Shown piece by piece: positions 46,599 through 58,810 of a DNA stretch of 64,000 bases. The stretch is from Ovis canadensis (taxonomy: Eukaryota > Chordata > Mammalia > Artiodactyla > Bovidae): NCBI RefSeq assembly GCF_042477335.2, contig NC_091249.1, positions 43,012,001-43,076,000 of the forward strand. Reading direction: 5' to 3'. How positions within the stretch are numbered: the first letter of the stretch is position 1; each line of letters begins with the position of its first letter. The translations under genes and the position numbers were made by a program. Under the pieces are notes generated by a model. The model was not told the origin of the DNA, did no database searches, and saw only the letters and a list, made by a program, of their open reading frames with translations.

Positions 46599-47058
46599 AA
46601 GGCATACCTCATTTTTATGGCACTTCAGTTGATTATGCTTCACAGATGTGCTTTTATTTAAAAAAAACCAATTGTGACAACTGGTTGTCAAGGAGATCTG
46701 TTGGAGCCGTTTTCCAGCAGCATTTGCTCACATTTTCATAACTGGAGTATTTCAAACATTTTCATCATTACAATGATCTATGATCAGTGATCTTTGATGT
46801 TACTATTGTAAGAAAATTATGACTCACTGAAGGCTTAGCTGATGGTTAGCATTTTTTAGCAATAAAGTATTTTTTAAATAAGGTATGCACTTTTTCTTTA
46901 GGCATAATGCTGCTGTACTCTTAAACTACAGTATAGTGTCAACAGAACTTCTGTACGCACTGGGAGGCCCAAAAACTTGTACGGCTCCCTTTATTGCAAT
47001 AGCCAATTTATCGTGGTCGTCTGGGACCCACCTTACTATATCTCCAAGAGTATGTGTG
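46599..47058 (+). mobile_element. Tigger1-type (mariner-like) DNA transposon remnant
   Basis: The left terminal repeat 'AGGCATACCTCATTTTTATG' and right end 'TATCTCCAAGAGTATGTGTG' are roughly inverted, each beside a TA dinucleotide (46,597-46,598; 47,059-47,060) as expected for Tc1/mariner target sites. Internal blocks 'TTTCCAGCAGCATTTGCTCA', 'TGATCAGTGATCTTTGATGT' and 'AACTACAGTATAGTGTCAAC' fit Tigger1. The transposase region is absent, so this is an internally deleted derivative of about 460 bp. Confidence 0.8.
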
Positions 47059-48521
47059 TAATTGCAAATAAGCCAGGCAGTCTGGCCCAAATTTGGAACT
47101 ATTCAAAAGAAACTGAAATGCTTTATAAAAAGGACTTGTTTTTCCTCCATCCTTGGGTCACCTCTCTTTCCCCCAAGTCCTGAGAAAGGTTTTCCTTCTA
47201 GGCTTAGACCCGGAATACTTGTGTAGTTTCTTTGATTAAAGAGAAGGTAGCTCCTCTGAAGAGAAGGATGTCCGAGCCAAAGTCTCGTCTCTAAATGCTC
47301 TTGGCGTGGCCTTCACCTGCTTAGTCCTTTAGGGCAGTTAGTCTTCATGTTGGTGAACAGAGTTAAAAAGGAAGGTTTCAAAAGTATGTTAGTTTTGGGA
47401 AAACTAAATATTGTCTTGCTTAATGTTCTTTGTTTACCAGCAGAAATATTTGAAGTTGGATAGTAGAATATTTTAATTTCAGGGTAAATTGATTCTCCGT
47501 AAATAAACACAAACAGAAGAAACCAGATTTGTTTTTCTGAGGTAATACCAGAAAAATAAAATATATCATAAATTCTGCGAGCAAATAAAAGTCTTTTTTT
47601 TTAGGCTAATGCTTAAAGTTAGAAAATATCTGTTATGAATACAGCAACAAACTCTGAGCTTTTGCCTTAAAAAAAAACTTGGTTATGGATTTAAAAAAAT
47701 ACATATGGTTTATTTCATCCTATTTTACCTATAAACATAGTTTGAATATAAAGCCGCAGTTTCTGGTTCTGATCACCAGTTCCTTTGCCTTTCTATTACA
47801 GTGTTCAGAGTAAGAATGCTGTTTATAGGGACTGAAATGGTGCCCCTGCACTAATGGTACATGTGATCTTGGGCCATGAGATTTTGCAGGCTGATTGGGG
47901 TATTAGAATTCCTGAGGTTACTCTTGGGTTTGAGGGGAGGGGGTGGCTATTCAGGTATTTTAGGATTCCTCATTCTGTGAGAAAGCTTTTATATTTTGAT
48001 ATCAGTCAAATACATGGCTCATACCCCAGAACTCTACCAGGAGACCTTACTTTAGTATTTTGTTTGTGCTTTCATTAACACTAAGCTCTTCTTTTCCTGA
48101 TTTGAAATAAACAGAACAAAGCAGAAATGTGGCAGGCAGAAAAGGTATAACAGAAAAAGTGAAAAATTCGCGGTTAGAAATTGGAAAACTGATAGTCTTT
48201 GTTGTTGTTATAAGGGATGAAGTAAGACAGATGATATGAGTGAAGATAGAAATACACATACCTGTTGAAGCATAGGAATAAAAACAAGCAAGGCAATCTA
48301 AACTTTTGCTTGTTTGTTTGTTTTTTTTTCCAACAGGAAACTGTTAGTTTCCTAAGCAAGATTCATTTATTTTGAAGAAAATGTGGGGGAAAAATACTTT
48401 AAAAGAGGAGGAAGTTCTGAGAAACTACAGGAAATATATTTACAACCTTATAGAACATTTCCCACTACTGTTTATTTCCTATTAACTATTAAGGAGTTTT
48501 GCTTTTTTTGTTACTCTCTAG

Positions 48522-48663
48522 GCACCAAAATGGTACCAATTGCTGAGTAATAAATACACCAAGTTCAAGTCTGAGATACAGCTAAGCATTGCTTTGGAAA
48601 CAGACACAAAGGCACCAGCGGACAGTTTTAAAGCAAAGGGAGCCCCTCCTCGTGATGGAAAAG
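48522..48663 (+). CDS. CEP120: CEP120 coding exon (residues 108-154, end of first C2)
   Basis: Encodes '[18 protein letters not shown]', '[14 protein letters not shown]' and '[14 protein letters not shown]', covering the last strand of the first C2 domain and the start of the linker. It begins in phase 0 after CTCTCTAG and ends AAAG|GTTTGT with one base of codon 155. The donor GTTTGT is weaker than the other three. The next exon lies beyond 64,000, so the window holds about 154 residues of a protein of about 986 in human. The two later C2 domains and the C-terminal coiled coil are not present. Confidence 0.95.
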
Positions 48664-49029
48664 GTTTGTGCATCATCTCTAAGGTTATTCTCTGAGAAGT
48701 ACAGCTGTGGACTAGAATTTCAGGAAGGGAGGGGTATTATAGGGAGATAAATGCAAGGATGTGAGCTGGTTTTACTCCAGAGCATCAGACAAATGCTGTG
48801 ACATTGTTACACATGAACACTTGTTTCTCTTTGCTGTTGTCTTCAAAAATTAGCAATAAGGAAAGATTTGTTTTCATTGTTTGATATACACCAGAATAAA
48901 GCAGAATTTTGTATTGTTTACAAAAATTGCTTCTTAGGAAAATTTTCTTCCTTGGATGAGTGCAGGGAAACCAAAAATGTCTTTATTAGTCTCTATTAAC
49001 TCAGCTGTAGTTTAAGAAAACCTTCATTT

Positions 49030-51210
49030 TTTTCTTTTTTTTTTATTTAATAAACTTTTGTTTTTTTAGAGCTTTTTTAGGTTCATAGCAAAATCAAGTG
49101 GGAAGTACTGAGTGTTCCCAAATACTACCCCCTCTCCCCCACTGCCCTCCTCACCACTATCAGCATCTCCCACCAGAGTGGTACAATACAATTGATGAGC
49201 CCACACTGACACATCATTATCACTCAGTGCCCATAATTAGGTTCTGTCCTTGGTATTGTGCATCCTGTAGGTTTTGACAAGTGTGTAATGGCACGTATCG
49301 ATTGTTGGAGGATCCTACAGAATCATTTCACTGCCCTGAAGATCTTCTGTGTTCTGTCTGTTCATCTCTCCTCCCCCTCTAACCCGTGGCCACTGCTGAT
49401 CTTTTTTACTGTCTCCATAGTTTTGCTTTTTCTAGAATGTTGTATTGTTGGGATCATGTAGCATATGGCCTTTTCAGATTGGCTTCTTTCACTCAGTAAT
49501 ATGCATTTAGGTTTCTTCCAGGTCGTTTTGTGGCTTGATAGGTCATTTCTTTTTAGAGCTGAATAATATGCCATTGTTTGGATGTACCAGTATTTATTTA
49601 TCCACTCAAGCTATTGAAGAATATCTTAGTTGCTTCCCAGTTGGGGCTCTTAGGAATAAAGCTATTACAGACATCCTTGTGCAGGCTTTTACATGGACCT
49701 GAGTTTTTAGTTCATTTGGGCCAATACCAGAGATCATGATTATTAGATCATTTGGTAAAAGCATGCCAAGTTTTATTAATATAAGAAACTGCCAAACTGT
49801 AAGAGTGTGTGGTAAGAATGTTTAATTTTGTAAGGAACCAACCAACTTGTCTTCTAAAGTTGGTGTACCATTTTCCGTTTCCACTAGCAGTGAATGAGTT
49901 TCTGTTGCTCCACATCCTTGATAGCGTGTTGTCTGTGTTTTGGATTTTGTTTATTTTAAGAGGTATGAAGTAGTATCTCATTGTTTTATTTGCAATTCTC
50001 TAGTGGTAAATGACACGACTGAGCAACTTCACTTTCACTTTTTACTTTCCTGCATTGGAGAAGGAAATGGCAACCCACTCCAGTGTTCTTGCCTGGAGAA
50101 TCCCAGGGACGGGGGAGCCTGGTGGTCTGCTGTCTATGGGGTCACACAGAGTCAGAGATGACTGAAGTGACTTAGCAGCAGCAGCAGTGGTAAATGATGT
50201 TAACATCTTTTCATGTGCTTATTTTCCATCTGTATATCTTCTTAAGTGAGGTGTCTGCTTAGGTTGTTTGCCCATTTTTTTATTTTTCATTTTTGCATTT
50301 TAAGTATTCTTTGTATATTTTTGATAATAGGCCTTTATCAAATGTCTTCTGCAAATATTTTTTCCATTCTCTGGCTTGTCTTATTTGTTTGACATTGTCT
50401 TTAGCAGAGCAGAAGTTTTAAAATTTTAGTGAAATCCTGCTCATCAGTTCTTTCAAGGATTGTACCTACAGTGTTGTATCTAAAAAATCATTCCATAACT
50501 ATGGTCATCCAGGTTTTTCCTAGATTTAATAGGGTTTGTACTTTGGTCTTTTAGGATTTAATAAAGGTTTGTACTTTACGCTTAGATCTGTGAACCATTT
50601 TGAGTTAACTTTGGTGAAGATTTTAAGGTCATACAGACCTTAAAATAAATTCATGTTGACTTTTTTACATGTGGCTGTCCTGTTGTTTTAGCACCGCTTG
50701 TTGAAAGACTGTGCTCCATTGTATTGTCTTCGCTACTTTATCAAACCTCAGTTTACAGTGTTTATGTCAGTCTATTTCTGGGCTCTCTGTTTCATTGATC
50801 TTTGTGTGTTTCGCTAGTACCACACTGTCTTAATTACTGTAGCTTTGTAGTAAGTGTGTAGGTTGAGTAGTATCAGTCGAGCAACTTTGTTCTTCAGTAT
50901 TGAGGTGCCTATTCTCGGTCCTTGCTTCTCTGTATAAATTTTAGAATCATTTTGTCTTTATGTCCACAAAGTAACTTGTTGGAATTTTGATTGGGATTGC
51001 ACTGATTCTGTACATCAAGTTGGAAGGACTGACATCTTGACAGTATTGAATTGTTCTACTCATAAGCATAGAATTTGGCTTAATTTATTTAGTTCTTTGA
51101 TTTTATCACAGCTTCATAGTTTATTTTATATAGATCTTCTTCATGTTTTGTTAGACTTATTTCTAAGTATATAAGTGTTTTGGGTGCTGATGTAAATGGT
51201 ATCTTGTTTT
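49030..51210 (-). mobile_element. Old L1 LINE, 3' UTR and part of ORF2, antisense
   Basis: Starts at a poly-T run (the antisense A tail). It continues through 'GGTTCATAGCAAAATCAAGT', 'TTTTCAGATTGGCTTCTTTC', 'AATATTTTTTCCATTCTCTG' and 'TTTGATTGGGATTGCACTGA' into the RT region. It is diverged with a small local duplication near 50,528-50,580. A Bov-A2 interrupts it. Confidence 0.88.
50014..50185 (+). mobile_element. Bov-A2 SINE inserted in old L1, 12-bp TSD
   Basis: 5'-truncated Bov-A2 with linker 'CACTTTCACTTTTTACTTTC', one full unit and an AGC tail. The target duplication AGTGGTAAATGA is perfect at 50,002-50,013 and 50,186-50,197. Confidence 0.94.
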
Positions 51211-52249
51211 GATGTTACATTGAAAAATTTTATTTGATGTATATAGTTGAGTATATAGTTGATTTAAAATATTGTGTAACTTTCAGGTGTTAGAGCAAAG
51301 TGGTTCAGTTATATGTATGCACATATCTGTTCTTTTGCAAATTATTTTCCCATTTAGGGTATTACAGAATATTGAGTAGAGTTCCCTGAGCTATACAGTA
51401 GTTCCGTGTTGATCATCTGTTTTAAATATAGTGTGTTATTTAAAATTTGGGATTTTAAATAAATCCACCTTATCCCAAATTCCCAGTTTATCTCTCTCCC
51501 TCCCACCTTTCCCCTGGTAAGCATGAGTCTATTTTTCTATGTTTGTGAGTGTTTCTGTTTGTAAATAAGTTCAATTGTATCGTTTTTCTCAGTGTCTGCA
51601 ATAAGGGGTATTGTATAATATTAGTCTTTGTCTGACTTCAGTTAGTATGGTGATCTCTATAAATAGCGTTATTTCATTCTTTTTAATGGCTGATTAATAT
51701 TCCATTGCATGTACATACTCTATCTGTTCCTCTGTCAGTGGACATTGGGTTGCTTCCATGTCTTGGCTATTGTAAATGGTGCTGCAGTGAACATGGGGTG
51801 CATGTATCTTTATGGTTTTCTCTGAATCTATGCCCAGGAGTGGCTTCCCAGGTGGCACTAGTGGTAAAGAACCCACCTGCCTGTTTAAGAGATATAAGAG
51901 ACAGGGTTTGATCTATGGGTTGGAAAGGTCCCCTGGAGGAGGGCATGGCAATGCACTTTAGTATTCTCGCCTGGAGGATCCCATGGACGGAGGAGGCTGA
52001 GGCTGGCAGGCTGCAATCCACGGGGTTGCAAAGAGATGGGCATGACTGAAGCAACTTAACATGCACATAGGTACACACGTATGCCCAGGAGTGGTATTGC
52101 TGGATCATATGGTAGCTCTATCTAAGTTTTTTAAGGAATCTCCATAATGTTCTCCATAGTAGCTGTATTATTTAATATTCCTATGAAAACACTGTAGAAG
52201 GGTTCCTTTTTCTCTACATCCTCTCCAGCATTTATTGTTTATAGACTTT
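51211..52249 (-). mobile_element. Artiodactyl L1, 3' part (host of nested insertions)
   Basis: Antisense L1 3' UTR ('GTATTACAGAATATTGAGTA', 'GAGTTCCCTGAGCTATACAG') running into ORF2 ('CTGGATCATATGGTAGCTCT', 'CCTCTCCAGCATTTATTG'). It stops at 52,249 and resumes in the same order at 61,631, beyond the younger L1. Confidence 0.9.
51844..52079 (+). mobile_element. Bov-tA SINE in L1, 15-bp TSD
   Basis: Sense Bov-tA with complete head and body. The exact duplication TATGCCCAGGAGTGG occurs at 51,829-51,843 and 52,080-52,094. Confidence 0.95.
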
Positions 52250-52617
52250 AATTTATATTTTTATTGAAGGATAATTTCTTTACAGAATTTTGTTGTTTTC
52301 TGTCAAACCTCAACATGAATCAGCAATAGGTATACATATATCCCCTCCCTTTTGAACCTCTCTCCCATCTCTCTCCCCATTCCAGCCCTCTTAAGTTGAT
52401 GCAAAGCCCCTGTTTGAGTTTCCTGAGCCATACAGCAAATTCCCATTGGCTGTCTATTTTACATATGGTAATATAAGTTTCCCTGTTACTCTTTCCATAC
52501 ATATCACCCTCTCCTTCCTTCTCCCCATGTCCATAAATCTATTCTCTATGTCTGCTTCTCCATTGCTGTCCTGAAAATAAGTCCTTCAGTACCATTCTTC
52601 TAGATTCTGTATGTATG

Positions 52618-53568
52618 TGTTCAGTTCAGTCACTCAGTCGTGTCCGACTGTTCGTAACCCAGTGGACTGCAGCATGCCAGGCTTCCCTGTCTATCACCAA
52701 TTCCCAGAGCTTACTCGAACTCATGTCCATTGAGTCGGTGATGCCATCCAACCATCTCATCCTCTGTCATCCCCTTCTCCTCCTGCCTTCAGTCTTTCGG
52801 AGAATCAAGGTCTTTTCCAATGAGTTAATTCTTCACGTCAGGTGGCAAAAATATCAGAGTTTCAGCTTCAGCATCAGTCCTTCCAATGAATATTCAGGAC
52901 TGATTTCCTTTAGGATGGACTGGTTGGATCTCCTTGCAGTCCAAGGGACTCTCAAGAGTCTTCTGCAACACTACAGTTCAAAAGCATCAATTCTTCAGCA
53001 CTCAGCTTTCTTTGTAGTCCAACTCTCACATCTGTACATGACTACTGGCGAAACCATAGCTTTGACTAGATGGACCTTTGTTGGCAAAGTAATGTCTCTG
53101 CTTTTTAATATGCTATCTAGGTTGGTCATAACTTTTCTTCCAAGGAGCAAGCGTCTCTTAATTTCATGGCTGCAGTCCCCATATGTGGTCATTTTAGCCC
53201 TCAAAAATAAAGTCTGTCACTGTTTCCACTGTTTCCCCATCTATTTGCCATGAAGTAATGGGACCAGATGCTATGATCTTCATTTTCTGAATGTTGAGTT
53301 TTAAGCCAACTTTTTCACTTTCCTCTTTCACTTTCATAAAGAGGCTCTTTAGTTCTTCTTTGCTTTCTGCCATCAGGGTGTTGTCATCTGTATATCTGAG
53401 GTTATTGACATTTCTCCCGGCAATCTTGATTCCAGCTTGTGCTTCATCCAGCGTTTCTCATGATATACTCTGCATATAAGTTAAATGAGCAGGGTAACAA
53501 TATATAGCCTTGAGGTACTTACTCCTTTTTCTATTTGGAACCAGTCTGTTGTTCCATGTCCAGTTCTG
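52618..53568 (-). mobile_element. BovB 3' fragment inserted in the younger L1
   Basis: Antisense BovB of about 950 bp from 'TTCAGTTCAGTCACTCAGTC' to 'GTTGTTCCATGTCCAGTTCT'. L1 3' UTR sequence is on the left and the ORF2 end on the right. The + strand is open for 212 codons over 52,615-53,253. Confidence 0.93.
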
Positions 53569-53599
53569 TTATATATGCACTAGAATATGATATTTATCT

Positions 53600-56500
53600 A
53601 TTTTTGACTCACTTCACTCTGTATAATAGGTTCTAGGATCATCCACCTCATCAGAACTGACTCAAATGCACTCCTTTTTATGGCTGCATAGTATTCCATT
53701 GTGTATATGTACCACAACTTCTTTATCCATTCATCTGTTGATGGGCATCTACGTTTCTTCTATGTTCTTGCTAATGTAAATAGTGCTGCAATGAACAATG
53801 GGATACATGTGTCTTTTTCAGTTTTGGTTTCCTCAGGGTATATGCCTAGGAGTGGAATTGCTGGGTCATATGGTGGTTTTATTCCTAGTGTTTTAAGGAA
53901 TCGCCATACCATCTTCCATAGTGGCTGTATCAATTTATGTTCCCACCAACAGTGCAAGAGTGTTCCCTTTCTCCACACCCTCTCCAGCATGTATTGTCTG
54001 TACACTTGTTGATGATGGCCGTTCTGACCGGTGTGGGGTGATACTTCACTGTGGTGTTGATTTGCATTTCTCTTATAATGAGTGATGTTGAGCATCTTCT
54101 CATGTGTTTATTAGCCATCTGTATGTCTTCTTTGGAGAAATGTCTGTTAAGGTCTTTTTCCCACTTTTTGATTGGGTTGTTTGTTTTCCTGGCATTGAGT
54201 TGTGTGAGCTGCTTGTATATTTTAGAAATGAATTCTTTGTCAGTTGTTTTATTTGCTATTTTTATCTCCTGTTCTGAGGGTTGTCTTTTCATCTTGCTTA
54301 TGGTTTCTTTTGCTGTGTGAAAGCTTTGAAGTTTAATCAGGTCCCACTTGTTTACTTTTGTTTCTATTTCTGTTACTCTAGGAGGTGGATCATAGAGGAT
54401 CTTGCTTTGATTTATGTCCTTGAGTGATCTGCCTCTGTTTTTCTCTAAGAGTTTTATAGTTTCTGGTCTTATATTTAGGTCTTTAATCCATTTTGAGTTT
54501 ATCTTTGAGTGGTGTTAGGAAGTGTTCTAATTTCATTCTTTTACATGTAGCTATCCAGTTTTCCCACCACCATTTATTGAAGAGGCTATCTTTGCCCCAT
54601 TGTATATCTTGTTTGTCAAAAATAAGGTACCCATTGGTGCACAGGTTTATTTCTTGGCTTTCTATCTTGTTTCATTGGTCTATATTTCTGTTTTTGTGCC
54701 AGTACCATACAGTCTCGATGACTGTAGCTGTGTAGTATAATCTGAAGTCAGGAAGGTTGATTCCTTCAGCTCCATTCTTTCTCAAGACTACTTTGGCCAT
54801 TTGGCATCTTTGTGTTTCCATATGAATTGTGAAATTTTTTTGTTCTAGTTCTGTGAAAAATGCCATCGATAATTTGCTGGGAACACATTGAATCTGTAGA
54901 TTGCATTTGGTAGTATAGTCATTTCCACAATATTGATTCTTCCTACCCAGGAACATGGAATTTATTTATGTTGTCTTTGATTTCTTTTATTAATGTCTTA
55001 TAATTTCCTGTGTACAGTTTTTTTGTCTCCCTAGGTAAGTTTATTCCTAGGTATTTAACTCTTTTTGTTGCAGTTGTGAATAGGATTAATTCCTTAATTT
55101 CTTTCTGATTTTTCATTGTTAGTATATAGAAATGCAAGTGAATTTTGTGTATTGATTTTATATCCTGCAACTTTGGTAAATTTGCTGATTAGCTCTAGTA
55201 TTTTTCTGATACAATCTTTAGGGTTTTCTATGTATAGTATCATGTCATGTGCAAACAGTGAGAGCTTTACTTCTTTTCTCATCTGGATTCCTTTTATTTC
55301 TTTTTCTTCTCTGATTGCTGTAGCTAGGACTTCCAGAATTATGTTGAATAATAGTGGTGAAAGTGGACACCCTTGTCTTGTTCCTGATGTTAGGGGGAAT
55401 GCTTTCAGTTTTTCACCACTGATAATAATGTTTGCTGTAGGCTTATCATATATGGCCTTCACTGTGTTGAGGTAGGTTCCTTCTATGCCCATTTTTTGAC
55501 AAATTTTCATCATAAATGGGTGCTGAATTTTGTCAAAGGCTTTTTCTGCATCTTTTGAGATGATCATATGGTTTTTAATCTTTCAGTTTGTTAATATGGT
55601 GTATCACATGGATTGATTTGCATATATTGAAGAATCCTTGCATGCCTGGAATAAACCCAACTTGATCATGGTGTATGAGCATTTTGATGTGTTGCTGAAT
55701 TCTGTTTGCTATAATTTTCCTGAGGATTTTTGCATCTATGTTCGTCAGTGATATTGGCCTGTAGTTTTCTTTTTTTGTGTTGTCTTTGCCTGGTTTTGGT
55801 ATCAGGGTGATGGCGGCCTCACAGAATGAGTGTGGAGAAGTGTTCCTTCCTCTGCAATGTTTTGAAGAGGCATTAGCTCTTCTCTAAATGTTTGATAGAA
55901 TTCTCTTGTGAAAATATCTGGTCCTGGGCTTTTGTTTTTTGGGAGATTTTTGACCACAGCGTCAGTTTCAGTGCCTGTAATTGAGTTGCTCATAATTTCT
56001 ATTTCTTGGTTCAGGCTTGGAAGATTGATCTTTTCTAAGAATCTGTCCATTTCTTCCAGGTTATCCATTTTATTGCCATATAGTTGTTCATAATACTCTT
56101 AAAACCCTTTGTATTTCTTCATTGTCTGTTGTAACCTGTCCTTTTTCATTTCTAATTTTGTTGATTTGATTCTTCTCTCTTTTGCTCTTGATGAGTGGCT
56201 AAAGGTGTCTCAATTTTATCTTCAATTTTATCTTCTCAAACAACCAGCTTTTAGTTTTATTAATCTTTACTATTGTTTCTTTTTTTTTTTCATTTATTTC
56301 TGCTCGGATCTTTATGATTTCTTTCCTTCTACTAATTTTGTTTTTTTTTTTTCTTCTTTTTCCAGTTGTTTTAGGTGTAAAGTTAGGTTGTCTATTTGAA
56401 TGTTATTCTTGTTTCTTGAGGTAGGATTGTGTTGCTATAAACTTCCCTATTAGAACTGCTTTTGCTGCATCCCATGGGTTTCAAGTTGTCATGTTTTCAT

Positions 56501-57328
56501 TGTCATTTGTTTCTAGAAAATTTTTTATTTCCTTTCTCATTTCTTCAGTAACCTTAACCTGTTGGTTGTTTAGAAATGTGTTGTTTAATCTCCATGTGTT
56601 TGCGTTTCTTTCAGTTTTTTTCCCATAATTGATATCCAGTCTCATAGCATCATGTTTGGAAGATGCTTGATACAATCTCAATTTTCTTTAATTTACTGAG
56701 GTTCGATTTGTGACCCAAGATATTGTCTTTCCTGGAGAATGTTCCATGTGCACTTGAGAAGAAGGTGTATTCTTCTGCATTTTGTTGGAATGTCCTGAAG
56801 GTACAATCAATGAGATCCATTTCATCTAATGTATCATTTAAGACTTGTGCTTCCTTATTAATTTTCTGTTTTGATGATGTGTCCATTGGTGTGAGTGGAG
56901 TGTTAAAGTCTCCTAGTATTATTGTGTTACTGTCAATTTCTCCTTTTATATCTGTTAGTGTTTGTCTTATGTATTGAGATGCTCCTATGCTGGGTGCATA
57001 CATATTTACAGTTAAGTCTTCTTGGATTGATCCCTCGATTATTATGTAGTGTCCTTCCTTACTTCTTGTAAAATTCTTTAAGATCTATTTCGTCTGACAT
57101 GAGGATTGCTATGCCAGCTTTCTTTTGCTTCCTATTTGCATGGAATATATTTTTCCATCCTCTCACTTTCAGTGTATATGTGTCTTCAGGTCTGAAGTGG
57201 GTTTCTTATAGACAGCATATATATGTGTCTTGTTTTTCTATCCATTCAGCCAGTCTGTGTCTTTTGGTTGGAGCATTTAATCCATTGACATTTAAAATAA
57301 TTATTGATATATATGTTCCTGTTGCCAT
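53600..57328 (-). pseudogene. L1 ORF2 (endonuclease plus reverse transcriptase), disrupted
   Basis: The ORF2 region is about 3.7 kb, a normal length for a protein of about 1,240 residues. The start matches 'MATGTYIS' at 57,328. The endonuclease block 56,650-57,003 shows 'IILGDFNTPL' and 'HGTFSRKDNILGHK', where the usual catalytic Asp-His is Asp-Asn. The RT block 55,094-55,567 shows motif A '[13 protein letters not shown]', motif B '[13 protein letters not shown]' and motif C FAHD for FADD. The C-terminal part (53,760-54,292) carries '[17 protein letters not shown]' in one frame and '[12 protein letters not shown]' in another, showing a frameshift. Lesions in both catalytic centres and several stops make it inactive. 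Confidence 0.93.
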
Positions 57329-57359
57329 TTTCTTAATTATTTGAGGTTGACTTTATAGA

Positions 57360-58273
57360 TCTTTTTTCTTTTCTTGTATTTCTTGACTATATAAGTCCCT
57401 TTAACATTTGTGGTAAAGCTGATTTGGTGGTACTGAATTGTCTTTAACTTTTGGTTGTCTGAAAAGCTTTTTATCTTTCCATCAGTTTTGAATGAGATCC
57501 TTGGTGGGTACAGTAATCTTGGTTGTAGATTTTTCCCTTTCAGTACTTTAAATATATCCTACCATTCCCTTCTGGCCTGCAGAGTTTCTGCTGAAAGAGC
57601 TGTTAAAAGTAAGGGGTTTCCCTTGTATGTTACTTGTTGCTTTTCCCTTGCAGCTTTTAATATTCTTTCTCTGTGTTTAGTCTTTGTTAGTTTGATTAGT
57701 ATGCGTCTTGGTGTGTTTCTCCTTGGGTTTGTCCTGTATCGGACTCTTTGTGCCTCTTGGACTTGATTGACTATTTCTTTTTTCCATGTTTGGGAAATTT
57801 TCAGCTAAAGTCTCCTCAAAAATTTTCTCATACCCTTTCTTTTTCTCTTCTTCTTCTGGCACCCCTATAATTCAAATATTGGTGCGTTTGATATTGTCCC
57901 AGAGGTCTCTGAGACTGTCCTCAGCTCTTTTCACTCTTTTTACTTTATTCTGCTCTTCAGCAGTTATTTCCACCATTTTATCTTCCAGCTCACTGATTCG
58001 TTCTTCTGCTTCAGATATTCTGCTATTGATTCCTTCTAGAGTATTTATAATTTCAGTAATTGTGCTATTTGTATGTTTATTCTTTAATTCTTCTAGGTCT
58101 TTGTTAATTGATTCTTGCCTTTTGTCTATATTGTTTTCAAGGTTTTTGATCATCTTTTCCATCACTGTTCTGAGTTCTTTTTCAGGTAGTTTGCCTGTTT
58201 TCTCTTCATTTATTTGGACTTCTGTGTTTCTAGTGTGTTCATTTATTTGTGCAGTATTTCTCTGCCTTTTCAT
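57360..58273 (-). pseudogene. L1 ORF1 (RNA-binding chaperone), disrupted
   Basis: The start 'MKRQRNTAQINEHTRN' lies at 58,273. The first 134 codons (57,872-58,273) include a long coiled coil ('ISEAEERISELEDKMVEI'), the trimerisation region of L1 ORF1p. The frame closes after 'DNIKRTNI' and resumes with 'MPEEEEKKKGYEKIFEE' (57,677-57,862), the start of the RRM-like domain. The C-terminal domain follows in other frames down to about 57,360. ORF1 ends only about 30 nt before ORF2, normal for L1. Confidence 0.92.
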
Positions 58274-58810
58274 TATTTTTTTTACCTTATAGTGTTTGAG
58301 GTCTCCTTTTTCCAGCCCTCAAGGTTGAATTCTTTCTTTTTGGTTTCTGCCCTCTTTAGGTTGGTCCAGTCCAGCGGTTTTTGTAAGCTTTGGGTAGGGT
58401 ATGATTTTTGTTTGTTTTTCCTCTGATGGGCAAGGCTGAGTGAGGTGGTAATCTTGTCTGCTGATGATTGGGTTTATATTTTTGTTTTGTTTGTTGTTTA
58501 GATGAGGCATCCTACACAGGGTGCTATTGGTAGTTGGGTGATGCTGGGTCGGGTCTTGTATTCTAGTGGTTTCCTTTGTGTTTGTTCTCACTGTTTGGTA
58601 CTCTCTAAGGTTAGTCTAGGTAGTTTAGGGTCTTGGAGTTAGTGCTCCCACTTCAAAGACTCAGGGCTTGATCTCTGGTCAGGAATGAAGATTCCACAAG
58701 TGGTTTGTTATGGCATTAGTGAGATTAAAACAAATATCCAAAAATGAGAAACCAAAGATGAACCCCAAATGACAGTGACAAAATCAGGCAAATAATAATT
58801 AAAATATTGG

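Noticed and set aside
57786-58292. A 168-codon hydrophobic, serine-rich + strand frame resembling a membrane protein
   Set aside because: It is the antisense of the L1 ORF1 coiled coil. Glu/Lys codons read backwards give Phe/Leu/Ser.
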